A stretch of 32,225 nt of DNA. It comes from Gammaproteobacteria bacterium. Lineage in GTDB: Bacteria; Pseudomonadota; Gammaproteobacteria; Enterobacterales; Kangiellaceae. The position numbers and the translations under genes are program-made. Numbering within the stretch: position 1 is the stretch's first letter; every line of letters begins with the position of its first letter. Shown here piece after piece: positions 23,648-30,989 of the stretch. Under the pieces are notes generated by a model, which was not told the origin of the DNA, did no database searches, and saw only the letters and a program-made list of their open reading frames with translations. The stretch spans positions 1-32,225 of the forward strand of contig JABXIW010000160.1 in the NCBI GenBank assembly GCA_013372875.1, given 5' to 3'.

Positions 23648-25864
23648 ATGAATGCAAATATAATTAAAGATATTAGCGGCATTGGTACTTATAGTCCTTT
23701 GGCGGTTTCTACGCCACACAATATTGAAGAGCTCGCTTCTATCATTAAAAACTCACAAGGTCAGATATCTATTGGCGGTGGTCGGTTTTCAATGGGAGGT
23801 CAAATTGCGCTTAATGATGGCTTGCACCTCGATATGCGTCAGATGAATCGAGTGCTGAACTTTGATCCTGTGGGTAAAACTATTCGAGTTGAAACAGGCA
23901 TTCGGTGGTGTGATATTCAAAAGTTTGTAGATCCGCATGATTTGTCCGTAAAAATTATGCAAACCTATGCAAATTTTACGGTTGGTGGTTCGCTTAGTGT
24001 CAATGTCCATGGCCGCTATATGGGGCTAGGACCATTAGTCTTGTCGGTAAAGGAAATAACACTGGTGACGGCACAGGGCGACATCCTTATTGCCTCCCCA
24101 CAAGAAAACGCTGATGTTTTTTATTCTGCTATTGGTGGTTACGGTGGTATTGGCGTTATAGCAGAAGCTACTCTTGAGTTGGCGGATAATGTAAAAGTCG
24201 AACGCCATACCAAAAAAATGCCTGTTTCAGCTTATTTGGATTTCTTCAAGAAACTAAAGCATCAAGAAAAACAACCGATTTTTCATAATGCTGATATCTA
24301 TCCGCCGCATTATAAAAAATTAAGAGCCGTTACTTGGACTGAAACGAGCAAAGCAGTAACCAACTCTGAAAGATTAAAACCGATTAGAGAAAAGTATTTG
24401 TTCGAGAAGTATTTTTTCTGGATGGTTTCTGAGATGCCATTTGGTAAGTGGCGTCGAGAGCATTTAGTTGATCCTTTGTTTTATTCCTTAAAGAAAGTTC
24501 ATTGGCGTAATTATGAAGCTGGCTATGATGTTGCTGAGCTTGAGCCTTTGTCTAGGGATAAGCGTAACTATGCGCTGCAAGAATATTTTATCCCGGTAGA
24601 TAAGTTTGAATCTTTTGCCGATAAGATGCGACTGATATTGCAAAAGCACAAAGCCAATGTGGTTAATGTTTCTGTAAGACATGCAGTTGCCGATCCAGGA
24701 ACTAAGCTGGCCTGGGCTCGAGAGGAGGTTTTTGCATTTGTTTTGTATCATAAATTTAGAACCCGTGATAACGCTTTAGAAAGAGTTTCCGTTTGGACGC
24801 GAGAATTGATTCAAGCAGCAATTGAAGAGAATGGTTCTTATTATTTGCCTTATCAAATTCTTGGAACTAATCAGCAATTTAAGGCAGCCTATCCCAAGCA
24901 TGAGGAGTTCTTTGCGATCAAACAAAAATATGACCCTGAGAATAGATTTAGCAACCAGCTTTGGGAAAAGTACTATCTATCTGATGACCTAAATCTACAA
25001 AATGATATTACTGAGTCTGAATTTAAATATATTTATTCCAACACGGAAGGCCGAGACGATTTCTACAAGTTTTTGCAAAATGTGTTTAATTTATACCCTG
25101 AAGATCGTTTTCAAAGTTTGATAATCAATGCGATGAAAGAGCACCAAACAGATGATGAAATATATCGCTATATTCAGACACGGCTGCCTTCAATTAAGCC
25201 AAAATTAGGTGACTTAACCTATGCTTTACCTGCCTTAAAGAAGCAAAAGCAGGAAATGAGCAAGCAGACCCTAGAGCTATTAGGCGATATTGCCGCTGTT
25301 AATGGATGTTTAGAAATTGGCAGTACCGGGCGTTATTTTAGTGATTTTAAAAAGCATGTTAAATGTGATGGTGACTTTTATTATATGCATGAGCATCCGC
25401 AAAGCTTGAGTCCGGTAGATATGATTGAAAGAGGGGGCTTTCGCAAGTTTGGTCGATACCTTCCTCTTAATGATTATGAACCTGTTAGTAGAGAGCAAAT
25501 TGCGACAGAAAGCCTTGAAATGGTGACATGCTTTATTGGTTTGCATCATTGTGAACCAAGTAAATTACAGCCTTTTGTACAATCCCTTGTGAGAGTCTTG
25601 AAGCCAGGTGGCTATTTCATACTTCGTGATCACGCGGTTGATTCTGACTATATGGACAAAATGGCTTGCTTAGCACATACCGTCTTTAACTCAGGAATTG
25701 GCGAACCTTGGAACATCAATGCCGAAGAACCTAGATATTTCAATACTCTTGAGCATTGGTCACAGCAACTTGAACAGTGCGGCTTAAAGGATTCTGGTCA
25801 AAGGTTATATCAAGAGGGTGATCCAACCTTGAATGCCTTAATGTTGTTTACAAAGGAGTTATGA
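23648..25864 (+). CDS. FAD-linked oxidase fused to a SAM-dependent methyltransferase
   Basis: A 738-residue fusion. Residues about 12-190 are a PCMH-type FAD-binding domain (TPHNIEELASIIK, GGGRFSMGGQ at 43-52, VGGSLSVNVHGRYMG, GGYGGIGVIAEATLEL). Residues about 190-455 resemble the ALO-type substrate cap, ending in ENRFSNQLWEKYY. A linker follows, then a methyltransferase domain from about 555 to the end (LEIGSTGRY at 556-564 as motif I, and LVRVLKPGGYFILRDH). In covalent family members a His lies in the GxGHS loop; here the position is Arg46, so FAD is probably bound non-covalently. Motif I is atypical (GSTG). AAGGG precedes the ATG. The next gene overlaps by ATGA. Substrate and pathway are unknown; the fused domains imply one that is oxidised and methylated. 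Confidence 0.82.
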   Translation: MNANIIKDISGIGTYSPLAVSTPHNIEELASIIKNSQGQISIGGGRFSMGGQIALNDGLHLDMRQMNRVLNFDPVGKTIRVETGIRWCDIQKFVDPHDLSVKIMQTYANFTVGGSLSVNVHGRYMGLGPLVLSVKEITLVTAQGDILIASPQENADVFYSAIGGYGGIGVIAEATLELADNVKVERHTKKMPVSAYLDFFKKLKHQEKQPIFHNADIYPPHYKKLRAVTWTETSKAVTNSERLKPIREKYLFEKYFFWMVSEMPFGKWRREHLVDPLFYSLKKVHWRNYEAGYDVAELEPLSRDKRNYALQEYFIPVDKFESFADKMRLILQKHKANVVNVSVRHAVADPGTKLAWAREEVFAFVLYHKFRTRDNALERVSVWTRELIQAAIEENGSYYLPYQILGTNQQFKAAYPKHEEFFAIKQKYDPENRFSNQLWEKYYLSDDLNLQNDITESEFKYIYSNTEGRDDFYKFLQNVFNLYPEDRFQSLIINAMKEHQTDDEIYRYIQTRLPSIKPKLGDLTYALPALKKQKQEMSKQTLELLGDIAAVNGCLEIGSTGRYFSDFKKHVKCDGDFYYMHEHPQSLSPVDMIERGGFRKFGRYLPLNDYEPVSREQIATESLEMVTCFIGLHHCEPSKLQPFVQSLVRVLKPGGYFILRDHAVDSDYMDKMACLAHTVFNSGIGEPWNINAEEPRYFNTLEHWSQQLEQCGLKDSGQRLYQEGDPTLNALMLFTKEL

Positions 25865-26889
25865 TGAAAGCCCTATTAGTGTTTTTTAGCTTTTTCGTTT
25901 CAGTATTCTTCGCAGAAACTATTAATGCTTCAAACGATGCAACCATCATTCCTGAAGAACATCGGCGCGGTGAAGATCAAACATATTTGACCTTGCCAGA
26001 ATGGAATCTTGTGCATAGTCCTGATGAGTTAGCTGATTTTTTAGTAGATAGAAACCCTAGTGAGTTTCCCTATTGGGGACATATCAAGCAGTTTTGGGAT
26101 ACCTACGACACAGTACATCAAGCGACAAAAGATAAATACGAATTTAACGCTGAGTATCACACTATGATTGGCGTCATTGGTGTTAGCACAACGGTTGAAT
26201 ATGGTGGTAAAGGCATTTATGAAAAAATTGTAGGTCGCTTAACTGAAGTTAGTCGCTCTCATGGTCTTACTGAAGAGGATAAGTACTCAGCAAAAATTGC
26301 CAGAGAATATGTAGATTTTATTGAAGAAATCCCTTGGTATGAATTTGATTATTGGGGCAAGCTCAAAGGGCTGTGGAGTGATACTTCATTTTTCGGTAAA
26401 GACTTTATAAGAAAAGTTGAGCGGAAATACATCTTGACTAGTGAGTATGGTTTCAAGGCGATTTACGGTTGGTTAATCAAAAAAGCTACCCAATCAAGTT
26501 TCGAAAAACCAATCAGTGAAACTTATGCCGTGGTTACTTCAGATAAGCCCATACCGGCTAGCTATAAAACTATAAAACAGATGGCTCCTAATCGAGCCCT
26601 TATAAGTCTTCCAAGATATTTCCCTTTTACTCAAGCATCGATAGATTTGGCCGCTGAAGGCATTCAGTTTGAAGAAATCGCTGGCAATAAAGGCGTTATT
26701 CTGGTCAGCTTATTAGTGAAAGAGTCAATTCAAGACAGAGAAAGAGGTAATCTTTTGCTAAGGCAACCGATTTTAACAAAAACAGGCTTGACTCGAATGG
26801 TTTATGAGGTGGATGTAGCTAAGCTTTCCAGTTTTCTTTATAAAGCGAATCAAACAGGTGCCGTCATAGAGCATGTTTATGACTATTAG
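25861..26889 (+). CDS. Exported protein of unknown function coupled to the oxidase fusion
   Basis: A 342-residue protein with a signal peptide (MMKALLVFFSFFVSVFFAETINA, basic start then hydrophobic core), so probably periplasmic or membrane-attached. Visible conserved-looking blocks are EEHRRGEDQTYLTLPEWNLVHSP, SEFPYWGHIKQFWDTY, a tryptophan- and tyrosine-rich middle (EIPWYEFDYWGKLKGLW) and SLPRYFPFT. I recall similar proteins beside FAD-linked oxidases in other bacteria but know of no assigned function. The ATG at 25861 overlaps the upstream stop as ATGA; a second ATG at 25864 is equally possible. Translational coupling points to a shared pathway with the fusion enzyme. A cysteine lipobox is absent. 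Confidence 0.75.
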   Translation: MMKALLVFFSFFVSVFFAETINASNDATIIPEEHRRGEDQTYLTLPEWNLVHSPDELADFLVDRNPSEFPYWGHIKQFWDTYDTVHQATKDKYEFNAEYHTMIGVIGVSTTVEYGGKGIYEKIVGRLTEVSRSHGLTEEDKYSAKIAREYVDFIEEIPWYEFDYWGKLKGLWSDTSFFGKDFIRKVERKYILTSEYGFKAIYGWLIKKATQSSFEKPISETYAVVTSDKPIPASYKTIKQMAPNRALISLPRYFPFTQASIDLAAEGIQFEEIAGNKGVILVSLLVKESIQDRERGNLLLRQPILTKTGLTRMVYEVDVAKLSSFLYKANQTGAVIEHVYDY

Positions 26890-26912
26890 AGAATACAAAT
26901 GCACTTAAATTT

Positions 26913-27146
26913 TTATCTCAACATCGGCTTAAACATACCTTCAAGCCCATTGAGCTTGATTTCATAGATTAAGGCTAGTTGTCGGCCGAGCTTGTTGTCG
27001 GGAAAGCCTTCTTTATGAAACCAGACCAGATAAGGCTCCGGCAGCTGCAATAGCTTGCGTCCTTGATATTTGCCAAAAGGCATGACTTGGTTTACTGCAT
27101 CGATAATTTCTTGCTGCTGTATTTTTGGGAGATGGTTGTTTGGCAT
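26913..27146 (-). CDS. DUF3820 family protein
   Basis: A 77-residue soluble protein. The core MPFGKYQGRKLLQLPEPYLVWFHKEGFPDNKLGRQ in its typical order (MPFGKYxG, LPEPYLVWF, GFPxxKLG) identifies DUF3820, a family sometimes annotated as quorum-sensing-regulated factor. No catalytic function is established. It is monocistronic, with its 3' end 23 bases from the convergent exported-protein gene, and divergent from the dipeptidase gene. The ATG at 27146 has no clear ribosome binding site. Confidence 0.85.
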   Translation of the reverse strand: MPNNHLPKIQQQEIIDAVNQVMPFGKYQGRKLLQLPEPYLVWFHKEGFPDNKLGRQLALIYEIKLNGLEGMFKPMLR

Positions 27147-27215
27147 ATGGTTATTTACGATGAATGCTTTATGATAGATGCAATTTAGATGATCTTACCT
27201 TAGGTGATGACTTTG

Positions 27216-28562
27216 ATGAAATCTGTTTTTAAAACGTGCCTATTGGCAACTTCTGTACTGATGGCTTTAGCTGCTTGTGATGGTAATAAAAATACTAATG
27301 ATTCGGAAGAAGCTGTAAAGCAACAGGCACACCAAGAAGTTAAAGGCAAAAAAGTAGTCGATAACCTTGAAGAAAAGGTTATGGAGTTAATTGATGGCGA
27401 GAATGAAAAACAGTCTAAGTATGCCGAAACGGCCAGAGCCTTGACTCAAAAATACATTATCGCGGATTTGCATGTGGATGTGCCTTACCGTTTAGAAGAA
27501 AAATATGTGGATGTTTCGCATGCGACTCACGGTGGTGATTTCGACTATCCGCGCGCCAAAGCAGGTGGTTTAAGCGCACCTTTTATGTCGATTTATGTGC
27601 CAGCTTCGATAGAGTTTGATACTGAGGCTGAGATTAATAGTACCCAAATGGCGGATAAATTAATCGATAGCGTTGAGGGTATTGTAAAAAATGCACCAGA
27701 TAAATTTGCCTTGGCGTACTCCGTTGAGCAAATGCAGAAGAATTTCGCCAAAGGTTTGATATCATTGCCGATGGGCATGGAAAATGGTTCACCAATTGCT
27801 GGAGATCTGAAAAATCTTGAGCACTTTTACCAGCGCGGTATTCGCTATATCACTTTGTCTCATTCGCTGAGTAATCATATTTCCGATTCTTCTTATGATG
27901 AAAAGCGCCCGAACAATGGCTTGAGTGATTTTGGTAAGGAGCTAGTTGTCGCCATGAATGATATTGGCGTGATGGTGGATGTTTCGCATATTTCTGATAA
28001 GGCATTTTTTGATGTGATGGAAACAACCAAAGTGCCAGTGATTGCTTCGCATTCCTCAGCACGTCACTTTACCCCAGGTTTTGAGCGCAATATGTCTGAT
28101 GAGATGATTAAAGCATTGGCGGAAAATGGTGGGGTTATTTTTATTAATTTTGGATCGACCTTTGTTCATCAACCCTCGCGCGATAGTTATGCTGCTATTT
28201 CGGCTGCCGTCACACAATATATGCAAGAAATTGGGGTAAAGGATTCCTCTGATCCAAGAGTGGTTGAGTGGCGGGCAAACTATATCAAGGCAAATCCTTT
28301 TGAATTCGCCGATATTGAAGTGGTGCTCGATCATTTTGATCATGTCATTAAATTAGTTGGTGTTGAACATGTGGGCATTGGCTCAGACTATGATGGAGTA
28401 GGGGATACGCTGCCAACAGGTTTAAAAGATGCTGCTAGTTTCCCTTCGTTAGTAGAAGGCTTTTTAAAGCGCGGATATTCTGAGCAAGATATTGAAAAAA
28501 TCTTGTCAGGCAACTTGATTCGAGTTTGGAAACAGGTTGAAGAGTATGCAGCAAAACCTTGA
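27216..28562 (+). CDS. M19 membrane dipeptidase family lipoprotein
   Basis: A 448-residue zinc dipeptidase, related to renal dipeptidase, predicted to cleave dipeptides outside the cytoplasm. The N-terminus MKSVFKTCLLATSVLMALAAC carries a lipobox (LAAC), so it should be a lipoprotein. Metal and active-site residues appear in order: H86 and D88 in DLHVD, E189 in MGMENG, H258 in DVSHIS, H279 in ASHSS, and an aspartate near 390 in IGSDYDGVG. The ATG at 27216 is chosen because AGGTGA lies eight bases before it; GTG at 27204 and ATG at 27207 are in frame but worse placed. It is a single gene, with no good terminator visible before the next. Confidence 0.9.
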   Translation: MKSVFKTCLLATSVLMALAACDGNKNTNDSEEAVKQQAHQEVKGKKVVDNLEEKVMELIDGENEKQSKYAETARALTQKYIIADLHVDVPYRLEEKYVDVSHATHGGDFDYPRAKAGGLSAPFMSIYVPASIEFDTEAEINSTQMADKLIDSVEGIVKNAPDKFALAYSVEQMQKNFAKGLISLPMGMENGSPIAGDLKNLEHFYQRGIRYITLSHSLSNHISDSSYDEKRPNNGLSDFGKELVVAMNDIGVMVDVSHISDKAFFDVMETTKVPVIASHSSARHFTPGFERNMSDEMIKALAENGGVIFINFGSTFVHQPSRDSYAAISAAVTQYMQEIGVKDSSDPRVVEWRANYIKANPFEFADIEVVLDHFDHVIKLVGVEHVGIGSDYDGVGDTLPTGLKDAASFPSLVEGFLKRGYSEQDIEKILSGNLIRVWKQVEEYAAKP

Positions 28563-28653
28563 TAATTTTGTGGATTTTGCTTTAATCAGTAGAGCTTTAA
28601 AAGCTATATAAATAAATTTACGATAAATTAAGTACAAAAACGAGGACCAAATA

Positions 28654-28857
28654 ATGGATAAGAAAATTATTGCGATAGTGTTATTGGTAGTGGGGGTTGC
28701 TTTGTTATTTTGGGGTTACAACATGACTCAGTCTGCAGGTGAACAATTGGCCGAAGCGGTTACGGGGTCTTTTTCTGATAAAGCGACATGGCTTATGATT
28801 GGCGGTGGTGTGTGTGCCTTGATTGGTGTTCTACAGCTGGTTATGGGTAAGAAGTAG
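28654..28857 (+). CDS. DUF3185 family small membrane protein
   Basis: A 67-residue protein with two hydrophobic helices (about 5-23 and 45-64) joined by a polar loop, the DUF3185 layout (MDKKIIAIVLLVVGVALLFWGYNMTQS). GAGG lies nine bases before the ATG. It ends 18 bases before a strong bidirectional terminator. Function is unknown. Confidence 0.8.
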   Translation: MDKKIIAIVLLVVGVALLFWGYNMTQSAGEQLAEAVTGSFSDKATWLMIGGGVCALIGVLQLVMGKK

Positions 28858-28875
28858 AATCCTATCTTTTGAAAT

Positions 28876-28902
28876 AAAAAGCCCGCATATAGCGGGCTTT
28901 TT
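28876..28902. terminator. Bidirectional terminator between two small membrane protein genes
   Basis: AAAAAGCCCGC (28876-28886), loop ATATA, GCGGGCTTTTT (28892-28902). The 11-bp stem is perfect and yields a U-run on either strand, so it can stop both the DUF3185 transcript and the convergent one. Confidence 0.92.
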
Positions 28903-28920
28903 ATGTTTTGCTAAAAATGA

Positions 28921-29226
28921 TTATGAGCCAGAGCCACTAATCATTTTTTTAACGAAACCAACGATTGCTGCCACGATACCGCCACCAGCTACGCCACCAC
29001 CTATATTTGATAAAATCGCGGTTAAATCCATTGCTGAAGCTGGATCTGCGCCAGTCGCGCCCATGATCATACCAGAAAGCGTTGTGCCACCAAGCCAGCC
29101 ACCGACTGCACCTGATATGGTGTTAATAAGTCCACCAGCGTTTAAGTTTTTCATTAGTTTTGGTACTAAGTTACCGCCTGCAGCACCACTGATTAAGCTA
29201 ATAATTAACGGAAGATATTCCATCAT
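28921..29226 (-). CDS. Glycine-rich small membrane protein
   Basis: A 101-residue hydrophobic, glycine-rich protein (ISGAAGGNLVPKLMKNLN, SGAVGGWLGG, NIGGGVAGGGIVAAIVGFVKKMI). Repeated GxxxG-like spacing suggests tightly packed membrane helices. I have seen similar conserved hypothetical proteins but know no function. Two adjacent ATGs (29226, 29223) are preceded by GGGGG at eight bases; an upstream TTG at 29238 is less likely. It ends at the bidirectional terminator shared with the DUF3185 gene. Confidence 0.7.
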   Translation of the reverse strand: MMEYLPLIISLISGAAGGNLVPKLMKNLNAGGLINTISGAVGGWLGGTTLSGMIMGATGADPASAMDLTAILSNIGGGVAGGGIVAAIVGFVKKMISGSGS

Positions 29227-29343
29227 AAGAACCCCCAAATATTGTTATCTAGTTGATTTAAAAGCATTATTTGTCACTTTCGTTGATCAATATGCCACTA
29301 AATGCCGCTAAAATCTAATAAATAGTCGTGATTTTACAATTTC

Positions 29344-29862
29344 TCACTCTTCGCTAGAAAGCGCTTTTTCTAAGCCTTTCATTTGTATTGACTGAACCGA
29401 GTCCACAATATCCGCGAGGCCTTCCAAGCCGCCTTGCATATAGCCAGTAACTTGATAGCGGTGGGTGATTTTGGTGTTACCATTTTCCAAATCGTCAAAC
29501 TTCCAGCTCATACCGCCATGCAAGCCTAAGCCTTGTAAAGGCCCCAAGCCGCCAATCATGCGCATTTCTTTATAAGGATCGACATAGGAAACGGTCATGT
29601 GTAGCGCTTGTTTTTCACCGTCAATTTCACAAAAACAGCCATTCACACTCGGCTCGATATACATTCTCGAAGCATCGCCAAACCAAGTATGTTCAGAGTT
29701 CCACCAGTCGCCCACATTCAAAAATTGATTATAAGCGGTTTCGACATCGGCTTTGGTTTCAAAGCTAATTTCGAGAGTAAAGCCGTCTTTGGCTTTATCT
29801 AAAACTTTGGCATTAAGCGAAAAACTCAATAAGCCTATTAATAAGATAATAATTTTTTTCAT
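29344..29862 (-). CDS. Exported SRPBCC-fold protein
   Basis: A 172-residue protein with a signal peptide (MKKIIILLIGLLSFSLNA) and a START/SRPBCC-type helix-grip domain, as in polyketide-cyclase-like families. Visible are FETKADVETAYNQFLNVGDWWNSEHTWFG, the antiparallel strand region CEIDGEKQALHMTVSYVDPYKEMRMIGGLGPL, and a C-terminal helix LADIVDSVQSIQMKGLEKAL. It would bind a hydrophobic ligand in the periplasm; the ligand is unknown. A good promoter lies upstream at 29930-29957. Confidence 0.75.
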   Translation of the reverse strand: MKKIIILLIGLLSFSLNAKVLDKAKDGFTLEISFETKADVETAYNQFLNVGDWWNSEHTWFGDASRMYIEPSVNGCFCEIDGEKQALHMTVSYVDPYKEMRMIGGLGPLQGLGLHGGMSWKFDDLENGNTKITHRYQVTGYMQGGLEGLADIVDSVQSIQMKGLEKALSSEE

Positions 29863-29929
29863 AGTGATTTCCGTGGTAATTCAATAGCTAGCGTCAGCAA
29901 ATAGCCATTAGGTTAAGTGTTCTGAAACG

Positions 29930-29957
29930 ATTATAGCGAGCCTAAATAGACAGTCAC
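29930..29957 (-). promoter_or_regulatory. Promoter of the SRPBCC gene
   Basis: On the minus strand GTGACT (29957-29952), a 16-base spacer and a perfect TATAAT (29935-29930) lie 68 bases upstream of the ATG at 29862. Confidence 0.55.
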
Positions 29958-29959
29958 TT

Positions 29960-30817
29960 TTAAGTTTGTAACATTTTGATAAAGGCATTGGCCGAGTTTG
30001 AAAGGCTTTTATTGCTTCTATGAATAATCCCCATGGTGCGCAGCGACTCCTTATTTTGAGTTAGGGCGATTAATGGCGGCTCAATTACCGCGGTCGGCAA
30101 GATGGTCCAGCCCATTTTGCAGGCTACCAGTTTTGCTATAACTTCAAGGTAATTGGCGGTTTTCACCCGCCCATGTTTTACCCCTAATTCTTTTAAGTTA
30201 TGCTCAAACAGTTCGCGTGGAAAGGTTTGCGCCGGTGGTAAAATTGCATCATAGTTGGCTAGCGATTTTATCGGGTTGGCTTCTTGATTAATCGGATGAT
30301 CTTTATGGCAAGCTATTTGCATTTGCTCCTGCCAAATAGGGATATGATTGATCCTCGGGTCTTTATTATTCGGAAAAGTCACCAAAGCTAACTCCATATC
30401 ACCCGCCAACACTTGCTCATAAGCAAGCCCAGAGTCAATAAAATCGATATGCAGATCCACTTGCGGAAACTTATCGACAAACTGTTCGAGTTGAGCTGGC
30501 AAATAGTGTAATCCTAAATAATGACTAGTGGCTATATGAAGCTGGCCAGTGATTTGGCCGGACAGATCCCTTATTTCTTGCAATGAGCTGTTGATATTAC
30601 TGATGATCTGAGGTGCTTTTTCCGCTAATAATTGACCAGCTTGGGTCAAGGCTAAATGACTAGCATCACGATCGATGAGCTTCGAGCCGACAATAGTTTC
30701 AAGTCTTTTGATGCGCTTGGAAAGGGCTGGCTGAGTAATTTCCAACTCTTTCGCGGCAAGGGTAAAAGAATTCAATCGCACCAGACTTAAAAAGCTTTTG
30801 AGTAAATCGGTATCCAT
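29960..30817 (-). CDS. LysR-family transcriptional regulator divergent from leuC
   Basis: A 285-residue LysR-type regulator. The N-terminal winged helix-turn-helix is MDTDLLKSFLSLVRLNSFTLAAKELEITQPALSKRIKRLE (in part), followed by a linker helix and a periplasmic-binding-protein-like effector domain (about 90-285). The ATG at 30817 is preferred over TTG at 30835 because AAGGA lies just upstream and the family begins near MDxxLL. Divergent placement from leuC suggests it controls leucine genes, as with LysR genes beside leuC in pseudomonads; this is inference. The effector is unknown. Confidence 0.88.
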   Translation of the reverse strand: MDTDLLKSFLSLVRLNSFTLAAKELEITQPALSKRIKRLETIVGSKLIDRDASHLALTQAGQLLAEKAPQIISNINSSLQEIRDLSGQITGQLHIATSHYLGLHYLPAQLEQFVDKFPQVDLHIDFIDSGLAYEQVLAGDMELALVTFPNNKDPRINHIPIWQEQMQIACHKDHPINQEANPIKSLANYDAILPPAQTFPRELFEHNLKELGVKHGRVKTANYLEVIAKLVACKMGWTILPTAVIEPPLIALTQNKESLRTMGIIHRSNKSLSNSANAFIKMLQT

Positions 30818-30825
30818 ATTTTTTA

Positions 30826-30840
30826 ATTCCTTCAAGGAAT
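30826..30840. promoter_or_regulatory. Possible LysR autoregulatory site
   Basis: ATTCCTT-C-AAGGAAT is a perfect 7+1+7 palindrome with the T-N11-A form of LysR boxes. It lies immediately upstream of the LysR start and includes its ribosome binding site, a position suited to autorepression. Confidence 0.4.
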
Positions 30841-30919
30841 GGCGTTAATAAAAATAATGAATTTGAGTAATTGTAAACTTGAGAGTAGCATAATGCCACT
30901 ATTTGGTTTTCTGCAGTTA

Positions 30920-30935
30920 GAGTTTAGCGTAACTC
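30920..30935. promoter_or_regulatory. Possible LysR activation site for leuC
   Basis: GAGTT-N6-AACTC is a 16-bp inverted repeat in the LysR-leuC gap, about 55 bases upstream of the leuC ATG. A weak promoter (TTTAGC, 17 bases, CATATT) overlaps it, the sort of poor -35 expected where an activator is required. Confidence 0.35.
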
Positions 30936-30989
30936 ATGTAGTTAACATATTGATTAGCAAAGAAAAAGAGACAGGAAATAAATAAGCGT

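Noticed and set aside
28823..29311. 162-codon plus-strand frame across the 28.9-29.2 kb region
   Set aside because: It runs through a perfect bidirectional terminator and is antisense to a membrane-protein gene with a good ribosome binding site; proline-rich composition is typical of an antisense shadow.
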